DNA of 64,000 bases. It comes from DATKQJ01 sp035534295 (GTDB lineage: Bacteria > Chloroflexota > Dormibacteria > Dormibacterales > Dormibacteraceae). The notes under the pieces were generated by a model. That model was not told where the DNA came from and did not search any database. It worked only from the letters and a program-made list of their open reading frames with translations. Where the stretch lies: the NCBI GenBank assembly GCA_035534295.1, contig DATLSE010000046.1, forward strand, positions 1 to 64,000. The letters are read 5' to 3'. Positions 34,514 through 43,298 of this stretch are shown here, in pieces. Both the position numbers and the translations under genes were made by a program. How positions within the stretch are numbered: the stretch's first letter is position 1; each line of letters starts with the position of its first letter.

Positions 34514-35835
34514 TTGTTTTGGGCAGCCGCCTGAGAGGCCCGGTCGGAAGCAGTGGCGCGCGCCGGGAGCCAGAGGGTGAACGTGCTCCCGCGTCCAGGT
34601 TCGGACTGGACGGCGATGTCTCCACCGTGGAGTCGCGCCAGTTCGCGGCTCAGGCTCAGTCCCAGGCCGGTGCCGCTGATGTGGCTGTTCTCGGGCGTGA
34701 CGATGCGCCCGAAGCGGGTGAAGAGTATCGGCAGATCGGACGCAGCGATACCCAGGCCCTCGTCCTTGACCGAGACGTAGGCGCGATCCCCCTCGAGCCC
34801 GACTGAACAGAGGACGGTGCCGCCTTTGGGCGAGTACTTCATTGCGTTGTCGACCAGGTTGCTCACGATTCCGCCCAAGCGTTCCCGGTCGCCGTCAACC
34901 AAGACCGGGTGGGGGGAGAGCTCGAGGAACACCGACAACCCAGGGGGGGCCAGAAGGGCGCTCACGTCGACACTTGCGCGCGCCACGTTCCCAAGCTCCA
35001 GGGCTTCGAGATTGAGCGATAGGCGGCCCTCTTCGAGTCGAGCGATCTCCAGCATCTGGGTCACGATCGCGTCCATCTGGGCCGTCTTGCCGGCCAGGAC
35101 GGGGAGGATGCGCCGTAGAGTGGGGCCATCGATGCGATTCTCGGCCAGCATTGACACATACCCTCGAACAATGGCGATGGGTCCACGCAGTTCGTGGGCG
35201 GCCAGATTCAGGAAGCGGCGCTTCATCTCCTCCAGCTCGCTAATGCGGCTGGCCACCGACTCGATGTCCTCATGTGCCTGGCTTTTGGCGTCGAGGATGG
35301 CCTGGACGAGATATCGCTGCCGGGCGACCAGAGCCGAAGAGGCCGCGACGACGCTCAAGACCCGCTCATCTTCCGACGAGAATCCGCCTGCGGCCCCCGA
35401 ATCGAACGCCGCCACCAGACCGAGGATGTTGTCGGCCGCCGCCCAACGCACGAACATGGCGTCGCTGGCGTCGAGCTGCCCCAGCGAACGGCGATAGCTC
35501 TTGAGTTCGGACTCTTCGGCGGGAAGCTGGATTCGCACCCCGCGACCGCCGAACACGACCGAGTCCAGGAGCTGGCCGCCACCGCGACGGCACGGCAGAA
35601 GCCGGAGCGCAGAGGCGTGCTCCAGTGCGATGCCAAATGCGGGCTCGACCAGCCTCAACTGATCTCCTTCCAAAAGGAAGAACGCAATCCGCCCGGCCCC
35701 CACGAGCTCGGCGACCCTCGCGCTCAGGCGCTGGTAAAAGGCGTCCGGAGCGTCGTCTATCGATCCCAGCTGCTGGGCGACAGCGTTGATGGCATCCATC
35801 GTCCGATCGCGTCCCGGATATTGGAGTATCTCCAA
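34510..35835 (-). CDS. GAF-type cytoplasmic histidine kinase
   Basis: A 441-residue kinase with no membrane helix. Residues ~10-180 resemble a GAF sensor (FYQRLSARVAELVGAGRIAFFLLEGD); then a coiled coil (LVQAILDAKSQAHEDIESVAS), H-box RFLNLAAHELRGPIAIVRGY, N-box GGIVSNLVDNAMKYSP, G1 VKDEGLGIAASDLP and G2 GTGLGLSLSRELA. TTG start, one base after the stop of the MEDS-domain gene, so the two form an operon. No response regulator is adjacent. Confidence 0.9.
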   Translation of the reverse strand: MEILQYPGRDRTMDAINAVAQQLGSIDDAPDAFYQRLSARVAELVGAGRIAFFLLEGDQLRLVEPAFGIALEHASALRLLPCRRGGGQLLDSVVFGGRGVRIQLPAEESELKSYRRSLGQLDASDAMFVRWAAADNILGLVAAFDSGAAGGFSSEDERVLSVVAASSALVARQRYLVQAILDAKSQAHEDIESVASRISELEEMKRRFLNLAAHELRGPIAIVRGYVSMLAENRIDGPTLRRILPVLAGKTAQMDAIVTQMLEIARLEEGRLSLNLEALELGNVARASVDVSALLAPPGLSVFLELSPHPVLVDGDRERLGGIVSNLVDNAMKYSPKGGTVLCSVGLEGDRAYVSVKDEGLGIAASDLPILFTRFGRIVTPENSHISGTGLGLSLSRELARLHGGDIAVQSEPGRGSTFTLWLPARATASDRASQAAAQNN

Positions 35836-35836
35836 C

Positions 35837-36451
35837 TCATGCGCCCTCCCGGGCCGTCGAAGGATCTAAGTAGAGGGGGCTATCGGTCAGGACGCGGTTA
35901 TTGAGGAATACCACCGGGTGGGTGAGCAGGCCTCCTTCAATCAGCTGGCGCCCGACCAGCTGGGGAACGCCGTAGGTGCAGATGATCACCGCCGGATAGT
36001 GTCGAACCGCGTCGCTTACCTGGGCCTCGAATTCCAGAAGGCTGTCCTCCGTAGGCCAGCCCGGCTCGCCCCAGGCAATGAAGCCGAGGAATCGGATCAG
36101 ATGATTACCGGCCTCAAGTCCGGAATCAAGCGTCCGGGCAATGTTCTGGAGCAATTCCTCGCGGGTGGGAGCACCGCCGACTAGAGCCAGTCGCCGCTCG
36201 TTCAGAGCCGCCTGCACGTCCCCCTCGTAGCCTTCCTGAAGCCACTTGAGCAGTCCGGCATGGCGGCTGTTATCGGCGAAGATGACGTTGAAGTCGCCTT
36301 CAGCGTCGAGTCCTACGCGGATGAAGGTGAGCGTTCGCTTCAAAGACCGCTCATCGCTGTAGTAAAAGCAGGCGTGAGTGTGGAGGGGAACGGCATAATT
36401 TGACCAGCCGACGCTTATCTGGGGGTGCTCGGCCACCCAATCAGGATACAT
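35837..36451 (-). CDS. MEDS-domain (DcmR-like) sensory protein
   Basis: A 204-residue protein resembling the MEDS (methanogen/methylotroph DcmR sensory) domain, a RecA/KaiC-like fold: HTHACFYYSDERSLKRTLTFI and VGLDAEGDFNVIFAD open it, and AVIICTYGVPQLVGRQLIEGG with HPVVFLNN closes it. DcmR regulates dichloromethane catabolism; elsewhere MEDS domains are fused to histidine kinases. Here the adjacent kinase is a separate gene one base away. Confidence 0.78.
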   Translation of the reverse strand: MYPDWVAEHPQISVGWSNYAVPLHTHACFYYSDERSLKRTLTFIRVGLDAEGDFNVIFADNSRHAGLLKWLQEGYEGDVQAALNERRLALVGGAPTREELLQNIARTLDSGLEAGNHLIRFLGFIAWGEPGWPTEDSLLEFEAQVSDAVRHYPAVIICTYGVPQLVGRQLIEGGLLTHPVVFLNNRVLTDSPLYLDPSTAREGA

Positions 36452-36764
36452 TGGGGGATAGATCCCGCTACATCCGCCCTATAAGGTGCAGGGCGGGGAA
36501 GAGGACCCCGCCAGAATGCCCGGAGCGGGCCCAAATCACGAAGTCAGGATGACTGGGCCATCCTGGCCTGGGGATGTTGGATGGCGGCCTAAGATGCACG
36601 CCATGCCCGCAGAACAGACTCCTGGTTCGCGGCTGCCCAAGGTCGCGCCTGCCCAAGGTCGCGCCTCTTTTTGTTCGCCGGACTGCCGGATTCGTGTCCG
36701 GCCGCCTGGCGCACCGATGCAACGGATTCCAGCACCGCGACGGCTTGAGCGATCCTAGCCTCTG
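36452..36764. other. Intergenic region with 16-bp tandem duplication
   Basis: No convincing gene in 313 bases between divergent sensor and glycosyltransferase genes. At 36634-36665 the 16-mer TGCCCAAGGTCGCGCC occurs twice in succession. Nothing else recognised. Confidence 0.5.
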
Positions 36765-38249
36765 ATGCAGACTCATCTGGGCGGTCCAACGCGCACAAAT
36801 TTTGCCTATCTAATAGCCGCAGGCGCGCTGCTCCTGGAGCTGGGCGTTGCAGGGCGGTATGGCTTCCATAGAGACGAGCTCTATTTCATTGCCTGCGCCA
36901 AGCATCTGGCCCTCGGTTACGTCGATCAGCCCGTTTTCACCCCACTGATCGCGGGGGCGGGGAACGCGCTTTTTCACGGTTCGCTGGTTGGTTTCCGGCT
37001 GATTCCGGCCATCTCCTTTGCGGCGTTGGTGATTGTGACCGCGCGCCTGGCCCGCTTATTGGGTGCGGATAGGCTTGGGCAAGCAATGGCCGCGCTGTGT
37101 GCGGCTCTCTGCGGCGAGTACATCGCCGCCGCTCACCTGGTCAGCCCTACGCCGTTCGACCAGCTGGCATGGGTCGTCATCGCCTGGCTGACTGTCCGGA
37201 TGCTCGGGTCTGGGAATCGCAGACACTGGCTCTTGATCGGTCTGGTGACGGGGATCGCGCTTGAAAATAAATGGAATGTCATCTTCTTCATAGGCAGCTT
37301 GGGCCTCGGCCTTCTTCTCTCGCCGCAGAGGCGATTTCTCCGATCCTGGTGGTTCGTCGGGGGGGCGGCGATAGCCATGGCTTTGTGGCTCCCCGACCTG
37401 ATCTGGCAAGCCCAGAACGGATGGCCGCAGTTGCAGATATTTCATGCTCTCCAGTCCGATGCGGCTCACAACCGTGAGGTCTACATCCCAGCTCAGATCA
37501 TTTATGTCGGGCCCGTGCTCACCCCGATATGGCTGGTAGGCGGATGGAGGCTGGCTCGGTCAGCGGATGCCGAGCCCTTTCGCTTTCTCGCCTGGGCGTG
37601 CGGTCTGCCCCTGCTCATGATCTTTATCCTTGGGGGGAAGCCCTACTACCCAGGACCCGCCTTCGCCATCCTCTTCGCGGCATCGGCGGTGCCATTGAGC
37701 CGGTTTCTCAGGGCAGGCGGACACTTACGGCCGGCTGCCGTCGTGGTCGTCCTGGTCGTGGCAGGAGCTATCGAAGCTCCGCTGGCGGTACCGGTCTTGC
37801 CCGCTCAAACTCTGGCTCACGTTCAATTACAGAAGATCAACTATGACCTCGCAGAAACCATCGGCTGGCGGAAGCAGGTGGCCCAAATCGCCGCCATATA
37901 TCACTCGATTCCGACCGATCAAAGGGCAAAGACGGTGATTCTGACCGGAAATTACGGGGAAGCGGGCGCTGTCGACCAATACGGCCCCAACTACGGGCTG
38001 CCTCAGGCGTATAGCGGTCAGAACAACTTCTGGTTATGGGGCCCTCCGCCTGGAACGTCTGATTGGGTGATTGCAGTCAATGTCGACCCGGCGCTCCTAG
38101 GCAGGTATTTCCGCCGGGTCACACCTGCCGGCATCTTCAACAACGGAATCGGTGTTAGCGACGATGAGCAGGGAGTGCCAATTTTCCTTTGCAGCGGTCA
38201 GAAGGGGAATTGGGCAGGGATCTGGTCCGCATTTCGGCACTATGACTGA
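36765..38249 (+). CDS. Glycosyltransferase family 39-like membrane protein
   Basis: A 494-residue protein of about ten to twelve membrane helices. The first loop has the catalytic-type acidic motif RYGFHRDELYFIACAKHLALGYVDQP typical (in shorter pieces) of ArnT/PMT GT-C enzymes, which use lipid-linked sugars; the C-terminal ~140 residues form a soluble domain (TVILTGNYGEAGAVDQYG). It is noticeably less GC-rich than its neighbours, suggesting acquisition by transfer. Acceptor unknown. Confidence 0.82.
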   Translation: MQTHLGGPTRTNFAYLIAAGALLLELGVAGRYGFHRDELYFIACAKHLALGYVDQPVFTPLIAGAGNALFHGSLVGFRLIPAISFAALVIVTARLARLLGADRLGQAMAALCAALCGEYIAAAHLVSPTPFDQLAWVVIAWLTVRMLGSGNRRHWLLIGLVTGIALENKWNVIFFIGSLGLGLLLSPQRRFLRSWWFVGGAAIAMALWLPDLIWQAQNGWPQLQIFHALQSDAAHNREVYIPAQIIYVGPVLTPIWLVGGWRLARSADAEPFRFLAWACGLPLLMIFILGGKPYYPGPAFAILFAASAVPLSRFLRAGGHLRPAAVVVVLVVAGAIEAPLAVPVLPAQTLAHVQLQKINYDLAETIGWRKQVAQIAAIYHSIPTDQRAKTVILTGNYGEAGAVDQYGPNYGLPQAYSGQNNFWLWGPPPGTSDWVIAVNVDPALLGRYFRRVTPAGIFNNGIGVSDDEQGVPIFLCSGQKGNWAGIWSAFRHYD

Positions 38250-38681
38250 GAGCTGCCTTCTACCTCTGGATCGCAATCATGAAGTGGCGCTGGTACCGTG
38301 GCCGCGGACAGCCAGGCGCTAGACGGAGGCCTCATGGCTGAATCATGTGGATCGAGGCGCTGTCGCGCTCTGCCGGGAAAGCGCTGCACTCATGCCCCCG
38401 GCCCGAGATAGCTGCCATCGGAACCATGATCGGTTGCGCGCCTTCCAGGGCTTTCAACCGCGGTTGGCGCGTGAGGCCGAGCTCTATCCGGCGGCCTGGT
38501 CGAGATGGCGGACGAGAACGGCGCGGAGACGATCGCGCGTTTGGCGCCCACAGAAGCCACGGAACCTTGTGCTTATGCTGGCGTAAACGGCGAACCTAGC
38601 GTACGGCATGCCCATTGCCGCCCTTGTTCGTCGATGCGATCGTCGCTACGATGACGTCATGCTCGGAGGTGTGCCTTCACT
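38250..38681. other. Intergenic region, no clear gene
   Basis: Two overlapping short open frames exist but neither has a recognisable domain or ribosome-binding site. The region contains the left copy of a 19-bp repeat (38575-38593). A GGAGGT at about 38665 may serve the downstream GTG. Confidence 0.5.
38575..38593 (+). repeat. Left copy of 19-bp direct repeat
   Basis: ATGCTGGCGTAAACGGCGA here matches ATGCTAGCGTAAACGGCGA at 40558-40576 in the same orientation with one mismatch. The pair brackets a ~2-kb segment with the CmcI-like gene and the RHH gene, which could be a former mobile segment or two remnants of the same element. Confidence 0.55.
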
Positions 38682-39473
38682 GTGAGCTCCCGCACGAGGG
38701 GAGCCTGGCGTTCGACATGGATGTCTAGCCACGTGCTGTCGAAAGTCAAACGGTGGGCGGTGACGACCGCTCAAGCACCAGCCGTCAAGTTTACCTCGTG
38801 GTACCTACCACGGCTGGCGCAACGACCTGACCTCCGTAGCCCCAGCCTTGAACAGCTAATCGTCGACCAGTTCCACAGGCTCTACTACGATGACCCCGGG
38901 ACCTGGCTCGACACATCGTGGCTGGGAGTGACCGCGTGGAAGTGTCCCTTGGACTTGTGGATCTACCAGGAGATGCTTCAGGAACTTCGCCCCCAGCTGA
39001 TCATCGAGTGCGGGACAGCTGCCGGCGGAAGTGCCTATTTCCTGGCGTCTGTCTGCGATCTTCTTGGGCAAGGCCAGATCGTCACCATCGACGTGGAGCC
39101 CATGCCTGGCCGACCAGTTCATCCTCGGATCACCTATCTGCAAGGCTCTTCGGTTGATCCGGAAGTGGTGGAAAAAGTTCGAGCCATGACTCGAACCGAT
39201 GGTCATGTACTTGTCATTCTGGATTCGGACCATCACGAACCCCACGTCTCGCGTGAGATAGCGGCCTACTCTCATATGGTGACGGTGGGCTCATACCTCG
39301 TCGTGGAGGACACGAACGTCAATAATCACCCGATCTATTCCGGCTACGGTCCTGGGCCAATGGAAGCTGTGGAGCAGTTCCTCAAAGGGAATGATCAGTT
39401 TGTCGTGGACGAAGGCAAGCAGAAGCATCACCTGACTTTCAACCCGCGGGGCTACCTCAGACGCGTGAACTGA
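38682..39473 (+). CDS. CmcI-like / rhamnosyl O-methyltransferase family protein
   Basis: A 263-residue protein of the cephalosporin hydroxylase (CmcI) family, most members being SAM-dependent O-methyltransferases. WKCPLDLWIYQEMLQELRP, IECGTAAGGSAYFLASVCDLL (SAM site), VTIDVEPMPGRP, VLVILDSDHHEPHVSREI and VVEDTNVN are characteristic. GTG start follows GGAGGT at about 11 bases; ATG 38718 cannot serve because its frame stops soon. With the neighbouring glycosyltransferase it may modify surface or secreted glycans. Confidence 0.82.
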   Translation: MSSRTRGAWRSTWMSSHVLSKVKRWAVTTAQAPAVKFTSWYLPRLAQRPDLRSPSLEQLIVDQFHRLYYDDPGTWLDTSWLGVTAWKCPLDLWIYQEMLQELRPQLIIECGTAAGGSAYFLASVCDLLGQGQIVTIDVEPMPGRPVHPRITYLQGSSVDPEVVEKVRAMTRTDGHVLVILDSDHHEPHVSREIAAYSHMVTVGSYLVVEDTNVNNHPIYSGYGPGPMEAVEQFLKGNDQFVVDEGKQKHHLTFNPRGYLRRVN

Positions 39474-40127
39474 CCACGACGCGTAGCAACAGAGTCCCGG
39501 AGGTTGAGCAGCTTAGTACAGTATCTGGGTGCGGCACTCTACTCCCGCTTGCCATAGGGAAGCCTACGGCTTACCAAACCCGCGGATCCTGCCCGCGGGC
39601 TGACGAACTGCTACCGCAGACGTGTTGAGGTGGGGAGAGGGCGCTTATGCACCTAAGTCGAGCCCCACCGGTGCCTCATCGCCCTCGATCACCGCCAGGC
39701 CGCTCACATAGTCTCGCGGTACCTGTGCACGGCCATGATGTAGCGGCTCAGGGCCTCGAACGCGTCGAACTCGCGGCGCCGGGCGTCGAACTGAGCCACG
39801 CAGTGCCGCCCTTCATTGGCAAAGGAGCCCGGATGGTGGTCGCCCCGGGCCTCCGAGCCCTTCCTCGAACAACGGTGCGAGCCCTGAGTACCATCAAGGG
39901 ACCCGCTAGGCAGGGCCCCTGATTTGCACGTCCCGCGCCGCTCGCTGTCGCCGACCGAATCAGCAGGGCGCGAAGACACCGACGAATGCGCCCACGCGTG
40001 GGCTCCTTCCGGCTCCCGGGAAGCCCCCGACGCCCTGGCGCCTCACCGGATGGTTAGTCAGACCACCAGGCGCCCCTCAGGAGCGAGGCGCTACTCTACG
40101 CGAAAAGGAGCGCCATGCACCCGAGGT
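39474..40127. other. Non-coding or decayed region
   Basis: About 650 bases without a convincing gene. On the minus strand around 39640-39800, a frame ending FEALSRYIMAVHRYRETM overlaps by GTGA a 20-codon frame beginning VSGLAVIEGDEAPVG; together they look like the tail of a protein broken by frameshift. A 14-bp perfect palindrome GCCCACGCGTGGGC is at 39990-40003. Confidence 0.4.
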
Positions 40128-40394
40128 TTACGATTTGCGCGGGCGCCCTCGCTTGCGGGGCGGGCCAGAGTCCATCACCTTGAGCGCCGCGTAACCTTCC
40201 TGGCGCTTTCGGATCGCCTCGACGACACCTTTGGGATCGTCCAGGAAAGGGTCAATCAGCGCCCGCATCAGATCACCCAAGCCAATGCGCTCCTTGGCGG
40301 CGATCTCGGCCAGCTTGTCGCGCGTCTCAGGCCGAATCCGAATGGTCAACGAGGGCGATTTGCCCTTGGTCTCGAAAAGCTTTTTGCCCTGCAT
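40128..40394 (-). CDS. Ribbon-helix-helix-like DNA-binding protein
   Basis: About 88 residues. SLTIRIRPETRDKLAEIAAK followed by GLGDLMRALIDPFLDD has the strand-helix-helix pattern of CopG/Arc-type repressors, and the C-terminus (PRKRGRPRKS) is an AT-hook-like basic tail. ATG 40394 is preferred to GTG 40409. No toxin gene is evident next to it. Accessory region. Confidence 0.65.
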   Translation of the reverse strand: MQGKKLFETKGKSPSLTIRIRPETRDKLAEIAAKERIGLGDLMRALIDPFLDDPKGVVEAIRKRQEGYAALKVMDSGPPRKRGRPRKS

Positions 40395-40557
40395 ATCGCT
40401 CCAGAACACGACGCGCCGCTTGGTAGAAGCGGACTAGGCCTCCGGCGCCTCGCTGTTTGCATCGGGCCGTAGTAGCAACTCGGTGCACGACAACTCTTAT
40501 GCAGTAAAGCAAGGAAGGCTCGAGAGCGCACGCCCCCCTTACCTCTAGGGCGTGCCG

Positions 40558-40576
40558 ATGCTAGCGTAAACGGCGA
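40558..40576 (+). repeat. Right copy of 19-bp direct repeat
   Basis: ATGCTAGCGTAAACGGCGA; partner of 38575-38593 (18 of 19 identical), 1983 bp apart. Lies in a gene-free stretch between the RHH and XRE genes. Confidence 0.55.
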
Positions 40577-40644
40577 TTATCAGCACCATAACATAGGGAG
40601 CGGAAACCTCGGCGCCGCCTCGTCTCTCCCCTCCGGCCGCGCGT

Positions 40645-41100
40645 CTAACCAGGTTCGGTCGGTGTCGGGATTGGAGTTCGGGGGCCCTGTGTTGCGTGCG
40701 CCGGGCGGAGTTGCTCGTCTCGTACCAGGTGCAGTGCCTGCGTGAGCGGAAATCCGAACTCGATCAGCGTCAGTACCTGGATCCGGGGGTCGCTCAGGTC
40801 TGCCTGCGTTCCTAATCTTGCCTCGGTCCCGGGCCGGCTACTTCCCGCGGCCAGCAGGTCGTGCATGTCCGTCCCGATCAGCTGGGCGGCGGCCATCAAG
40901 ACTGGCGCGCGAGGTACGTGAATGCCGCGCTCCCACTTCGCGACCTGGCTGGCCGCCACCGGATGGCCCAGTAGGCCGGCGAGCCTGCGGGAGAATTCGA
41001 CCTGGGTCAGTCGCAATTTTGCGCGGGCCAATAGGAGCGCGTCGCCGCTCGTCGATGGCGTCCTCGGCGAGCGATTCCTGCTCGTCATGGTTGAGAACAT
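40645..41100 (-). CDS. XRE-family helix-turn-helix regulator
   Basis: About 150 residues. The Cro/CI-type domain is visible at ~20-75: DALLLARAKLRLTQVEFSRRL, VAASQVAKWERGIHVPRAPVL. The C-terminal half is unrecognised and ends in a Pro/Thr-rich tail. Starts ATG 41100 or 41088 are both reasonable. No operon partner. Confidence 0.72.
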   Translation of the reverse strand: MFSTMTSRNRSPRTPSTSGDALLLARAKLRLTQVEFSRRLAGLLGHPVAASQVAKWERGIHVPRAPVLMAAAQLIGTDMHDLLAAGSSRPGTEARLGTQADLSDPRIQVLTLIEFGFPLTQALHLVRDEQLRPAHATQGPRTPIPTPTEPG

Positions 41101-41298
41101 GTTACTCGCCTGCCGCAATATGCCAAGAGTTGTCTAAATAGGTCTAAGATGGTTAAATCCGCGGCATGACATGGTAATTGGGCTTATTGCATTGGTCTGC
41201 ATGGGCAAGTTTCGCTGGGAGAAATCGTCGGGCGCCGGTACCAATTGGGTTGAGAGGAACTCGCCGGTGCCTCTCGCCTTTAGAATTCGGCGGGACTG

Positions 41299-42114
41299 AT
41301 GTCCGCTCAACCGCCGGCTCCGCCGCGCAGGTCCACGGTGCCGTTCACCATCCTCGGCGTCGTTTTGGCCCTGGTTGGCTTCGCCCTGGTTCTGCTTCTG
41401 GGATCAAGAGGCGGCACTTCGCCTGGAAACTCGGCCGCAACGGCACCGGTGGTGGTGGCGGCCGCCGATATCGCCTTGCGTACATCACTGACTCCCGCTC
41501 AGGTGACCATCGTAAAGATGGTGCCGGCGGACGTTCCTCCCGGGGCCTTCACCACCGTCTCCGCGGTCAAGGGCCTGGTGGCGGCAGTGAACATCGTGAA
41601 AGGCCAGCCGGTCACTTCCAATCTCCTGGTGCGCTCTTCCGATACTATTTCCGGCCCGCAGGCAGCCTACCTCCCGATTCCATCGGGATTCGTCGCCAAG
41701 ACCATTCCTACGAGCGAGATGCAGGGCGTCGCCGGCTTCATTCAGGCTGGTGACTACATCTCCGTGATCGCCGTCATTACGACGGGTAGTCAGGTGACGA
41801 GGACCATTTACACCAACGTGCCGGTGATAGAAGTGGGGCCGTCCACCGGTACCATCGCAGCTGCTGGCGCTCCCACTCCCCCGCCGAAGAGTTCTGGCGG
41901 TGTTTCCAGCAGCCTGACGGTGATCGTCACCGAGTGCCAAGCCGAATACCTGACCTGGTTCCAGCAGTACGAATCCGTCACCTACACCCTGGAGTCGTTC
42001 CACGACTACCAGCCTCAGGACCTGAAGCCGGACTCTTCTTGCCCGGGCGTGGGCGCCGCGAAGGGCGTTTCCAAGGCGGATGTATCTCGCCAGTGGCCAG
42101 GGATTCTGGGCTGA
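41299..42114 (+). CDS. cpaB: CpaB/RcpC-like Flp pilus assembly protein
   Basis: A 271-residue protein with an N-terminal membrane helix (TVPFTILGVVLALVGFALVLLL) followed by a SAF domain (VVVAAADIALRTSLTPAQVTIVKM; KGLVAAVNIVKGQPVTSNLL), as in CpaB of the Tad secretion system, where it contacts the periplasmic or cell-wall zone. A TAGAAT hexamer (41281-41286) is 12 bases before the ATG. tadC follows immediately. Confidence 0.87.
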   Translation: MSAQPPAPPRRSTVPFTILGVVLALVGFALVLLLGSRGGTSPGNSAATAPVVVAAADIALRTSLTPAQVTIVKMVPADVPPGAFTTVSAVKGLVAAVNIVKGQPVTSNLLVRSSDTISGPQAAYLPIPSGFVAKTIPTSEMQGVAGFIQAGDYISVIAVITTGSQVTRTIYTNVPVIEVGPSTGTIAAAGAPTPPPKSSGGVSSSLTVIVTECQAEYLTWFQQYESVTYTLESFHDYQPQDLKPDSSCPGVGAAKGVSKADVSRQWPGILG

Positions 42115-43039
42115 GCGATTGATCAGCGTCATTGCCGCCGTCATGGTGGCAGCCGGGATATTCATCGCTTTCAGCAGCTTGGCGCGGCGCAACAGCACCA
42201 GCCTGGACAGTCTGGGAGCCCGTCTGGCGATCTATGACGAGCGCACGCTCACCGACCGTGACATAGAGCTCAGAACCAAGGGGTTCGCCCAGCGCGTCCT
42301 CGCCCCGGGCGTGTCGGCTCTCGGTATGGCTGTGGCGGAGCGCACGCCGGATAAGCAGCGGCAGGCCCTGCAGAGGCGCCTGGAGGTGGCTGGGCATCCG
42401 GGCAACATGACCCCGGAGACGTTCATGGCACTCCGTATTGGCGCCGGGGTGGGGCTCTTCCTGGGCGGGCTCGTGATTGGCGTGATGATGGGCAAGCCCC
42501 TGGTCGAAAGCCTGGGGGCAGCGATCGGGGCAGGTTTGGGCTATTACTACCCTGTCCTCTGGCTGAACCAGAAGGTGGAGGGGCGCAGAAAGCTGATTCA
42601 AAAGGCCCTTCCCGAAACACTCGACCTGTTGACGATCTCGGTCGAGGCGGGCTTGAGTTTTGACCAGGCTTCCCAGCGCGTGGTCGAGAAGTTCGAGAAT
42701 CCGCTCAGCGATGAACTGCGGCAGGTTCAGACGGAGGTCAGTCTTGGCCGGCCGCGCCTGGAGGCTCTGGACGCCATGGGGCGCCGTACCGGCGTCGATG
42801 ACCTGCACAACTTTGTCCAGGCCGTGATTCAGTCGGAGCAGATGGGCGTCGGTATCACCCGCATTTTGCGCATACAGTCCGAGGAGATGCGGCGCAAGAG
42901 GCGTCAGCGGGCACAGGAGAAGGCTGCCCAAGCGACTCTCAAGATGATGCTACCCATGGTGGGCTGCATCTTCCCCACTCTTTGGATCGTGCTTCTGGGG
43001 CCGGCGATCCTGATCCTGATGAAAAGAGGCGGGCCCTAA
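42080..43039 (+). CDS. tadC: TadC-like type II secretion F-domain protein
   Basis: A ~319-residue inner-membrane platform protein for Tad pili. One N-terminal helix, a cytoplasmic stretch, a pair of helices (MALRIGAGVGLFLGGLVIGV), then the T2SSF domain with LPETLDLLTISVEAGLSFDQA and a C-terminal helix (GCIFPTLWIVLLGPAILIL). ATG 42080 overlaps cpaB by 35 bases; TTG 42119, four bases after the cpaB stop, is an alternative. The ATPase, TadB, prepilin and prepilin peptidase are absent from the window. Confidence 0.87.
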   Translation: MYLASGQGFWAERLISVIAAVMVAAGIFIAFSSLARRNSTSLDSLGARLAIYDERTLTDRDIELRTKGFAQRVLAPGVSALGMAVAERTPDKQRQALQRRLEVAGHPGNMTPETFMALRIGAGVGLFLGGLVIGVMMGKPLVESLGAAIGAGLGYYYPVLWLNQKVEGRRKLIQKALPETLDLLTISVEAGLSFDQASQRVVEKFENPLSDELRQVQTEVSLGRPRLEALDAMGRRTGVDDLHNFVQAVIQSEQMGVGITRILRIQSEEMRRKRRQRAQEKAAQATLKMMLPMVGCIFPTLWIVLLGPAILILMKRGGP

Positions 43040-43260
43040 AGGGAGGGTTCGATCTGACGCAGGCGGGACAGGTCGATCCGTCCCTCGGCAACCACCAGCC
43101 CGTCTCGGAGAACGACCGGAAGCCTGAGGTCGTACGCCTGAAGCAATTGAGCGTCGCCTTCGACGTCGATGATCTCCGGGGCTATCCCCAACTGATTGAG
43201 CGCTGCTAGCGCCTGCTCACAAAGGTGGCAGCCGCGCCGGGTAAGAAGTTGGACGCCCAC
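43036..43260 (-). CDS. Glutaredoxin-like thioredoxin-fold protein
   Basis: A 74-residue glutaredoxin-like protein (DUF836 type). The redox motif is CHLC in LLTRRGCHLCEQALAAL, and LRLPVVLRDG holds the cis-proline. Converges with tadC, their stops overlapping. Likely a small dithiol oxidoreductase; partner unknown. Confidence 0.85.
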   Translation of the reverse strand: MGVQLLTRRGCHLCEQALAALNQLGIAPEIIDVEGDAQLLQAYDLRLPVVLRDGLVVAEGRIDLSRLRQIEPSL

Positions 43261-43298
43261 GGAAACAAGCGTAATGTGCGGAACCTCAGCCGGTGCGT

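Noticed and set aside
38345..38599. Two overlapping short frames (about 80 codons) as genes
   Set aside because: Different frames of the same stretch, no domain, no ribosome-binding site; neither can be preferred.
40115..40183. A 22-codon frame with an excellent Shine-Dalgarno (AAAAGGAG) before ATG 40115
   Set aside because: Runs antisense into the end of the RHH gene, has no similarity I recognise and is too short to support; the ribosome-binding site may be chance.
39924..40472. A 182-codon plus-strand frame opposite the RHH gene
   Set aside because: Its second half is the antisense of the RHH gene, and the first half is Arg/Pro/Ser-rich without recognisable features.
41086..41105. GAACATGTTA near the XRE gene start as a further SOS box
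   Set aside because: Half-sites are only two bases apart instead of four and flanking bases do not fit the consensus.
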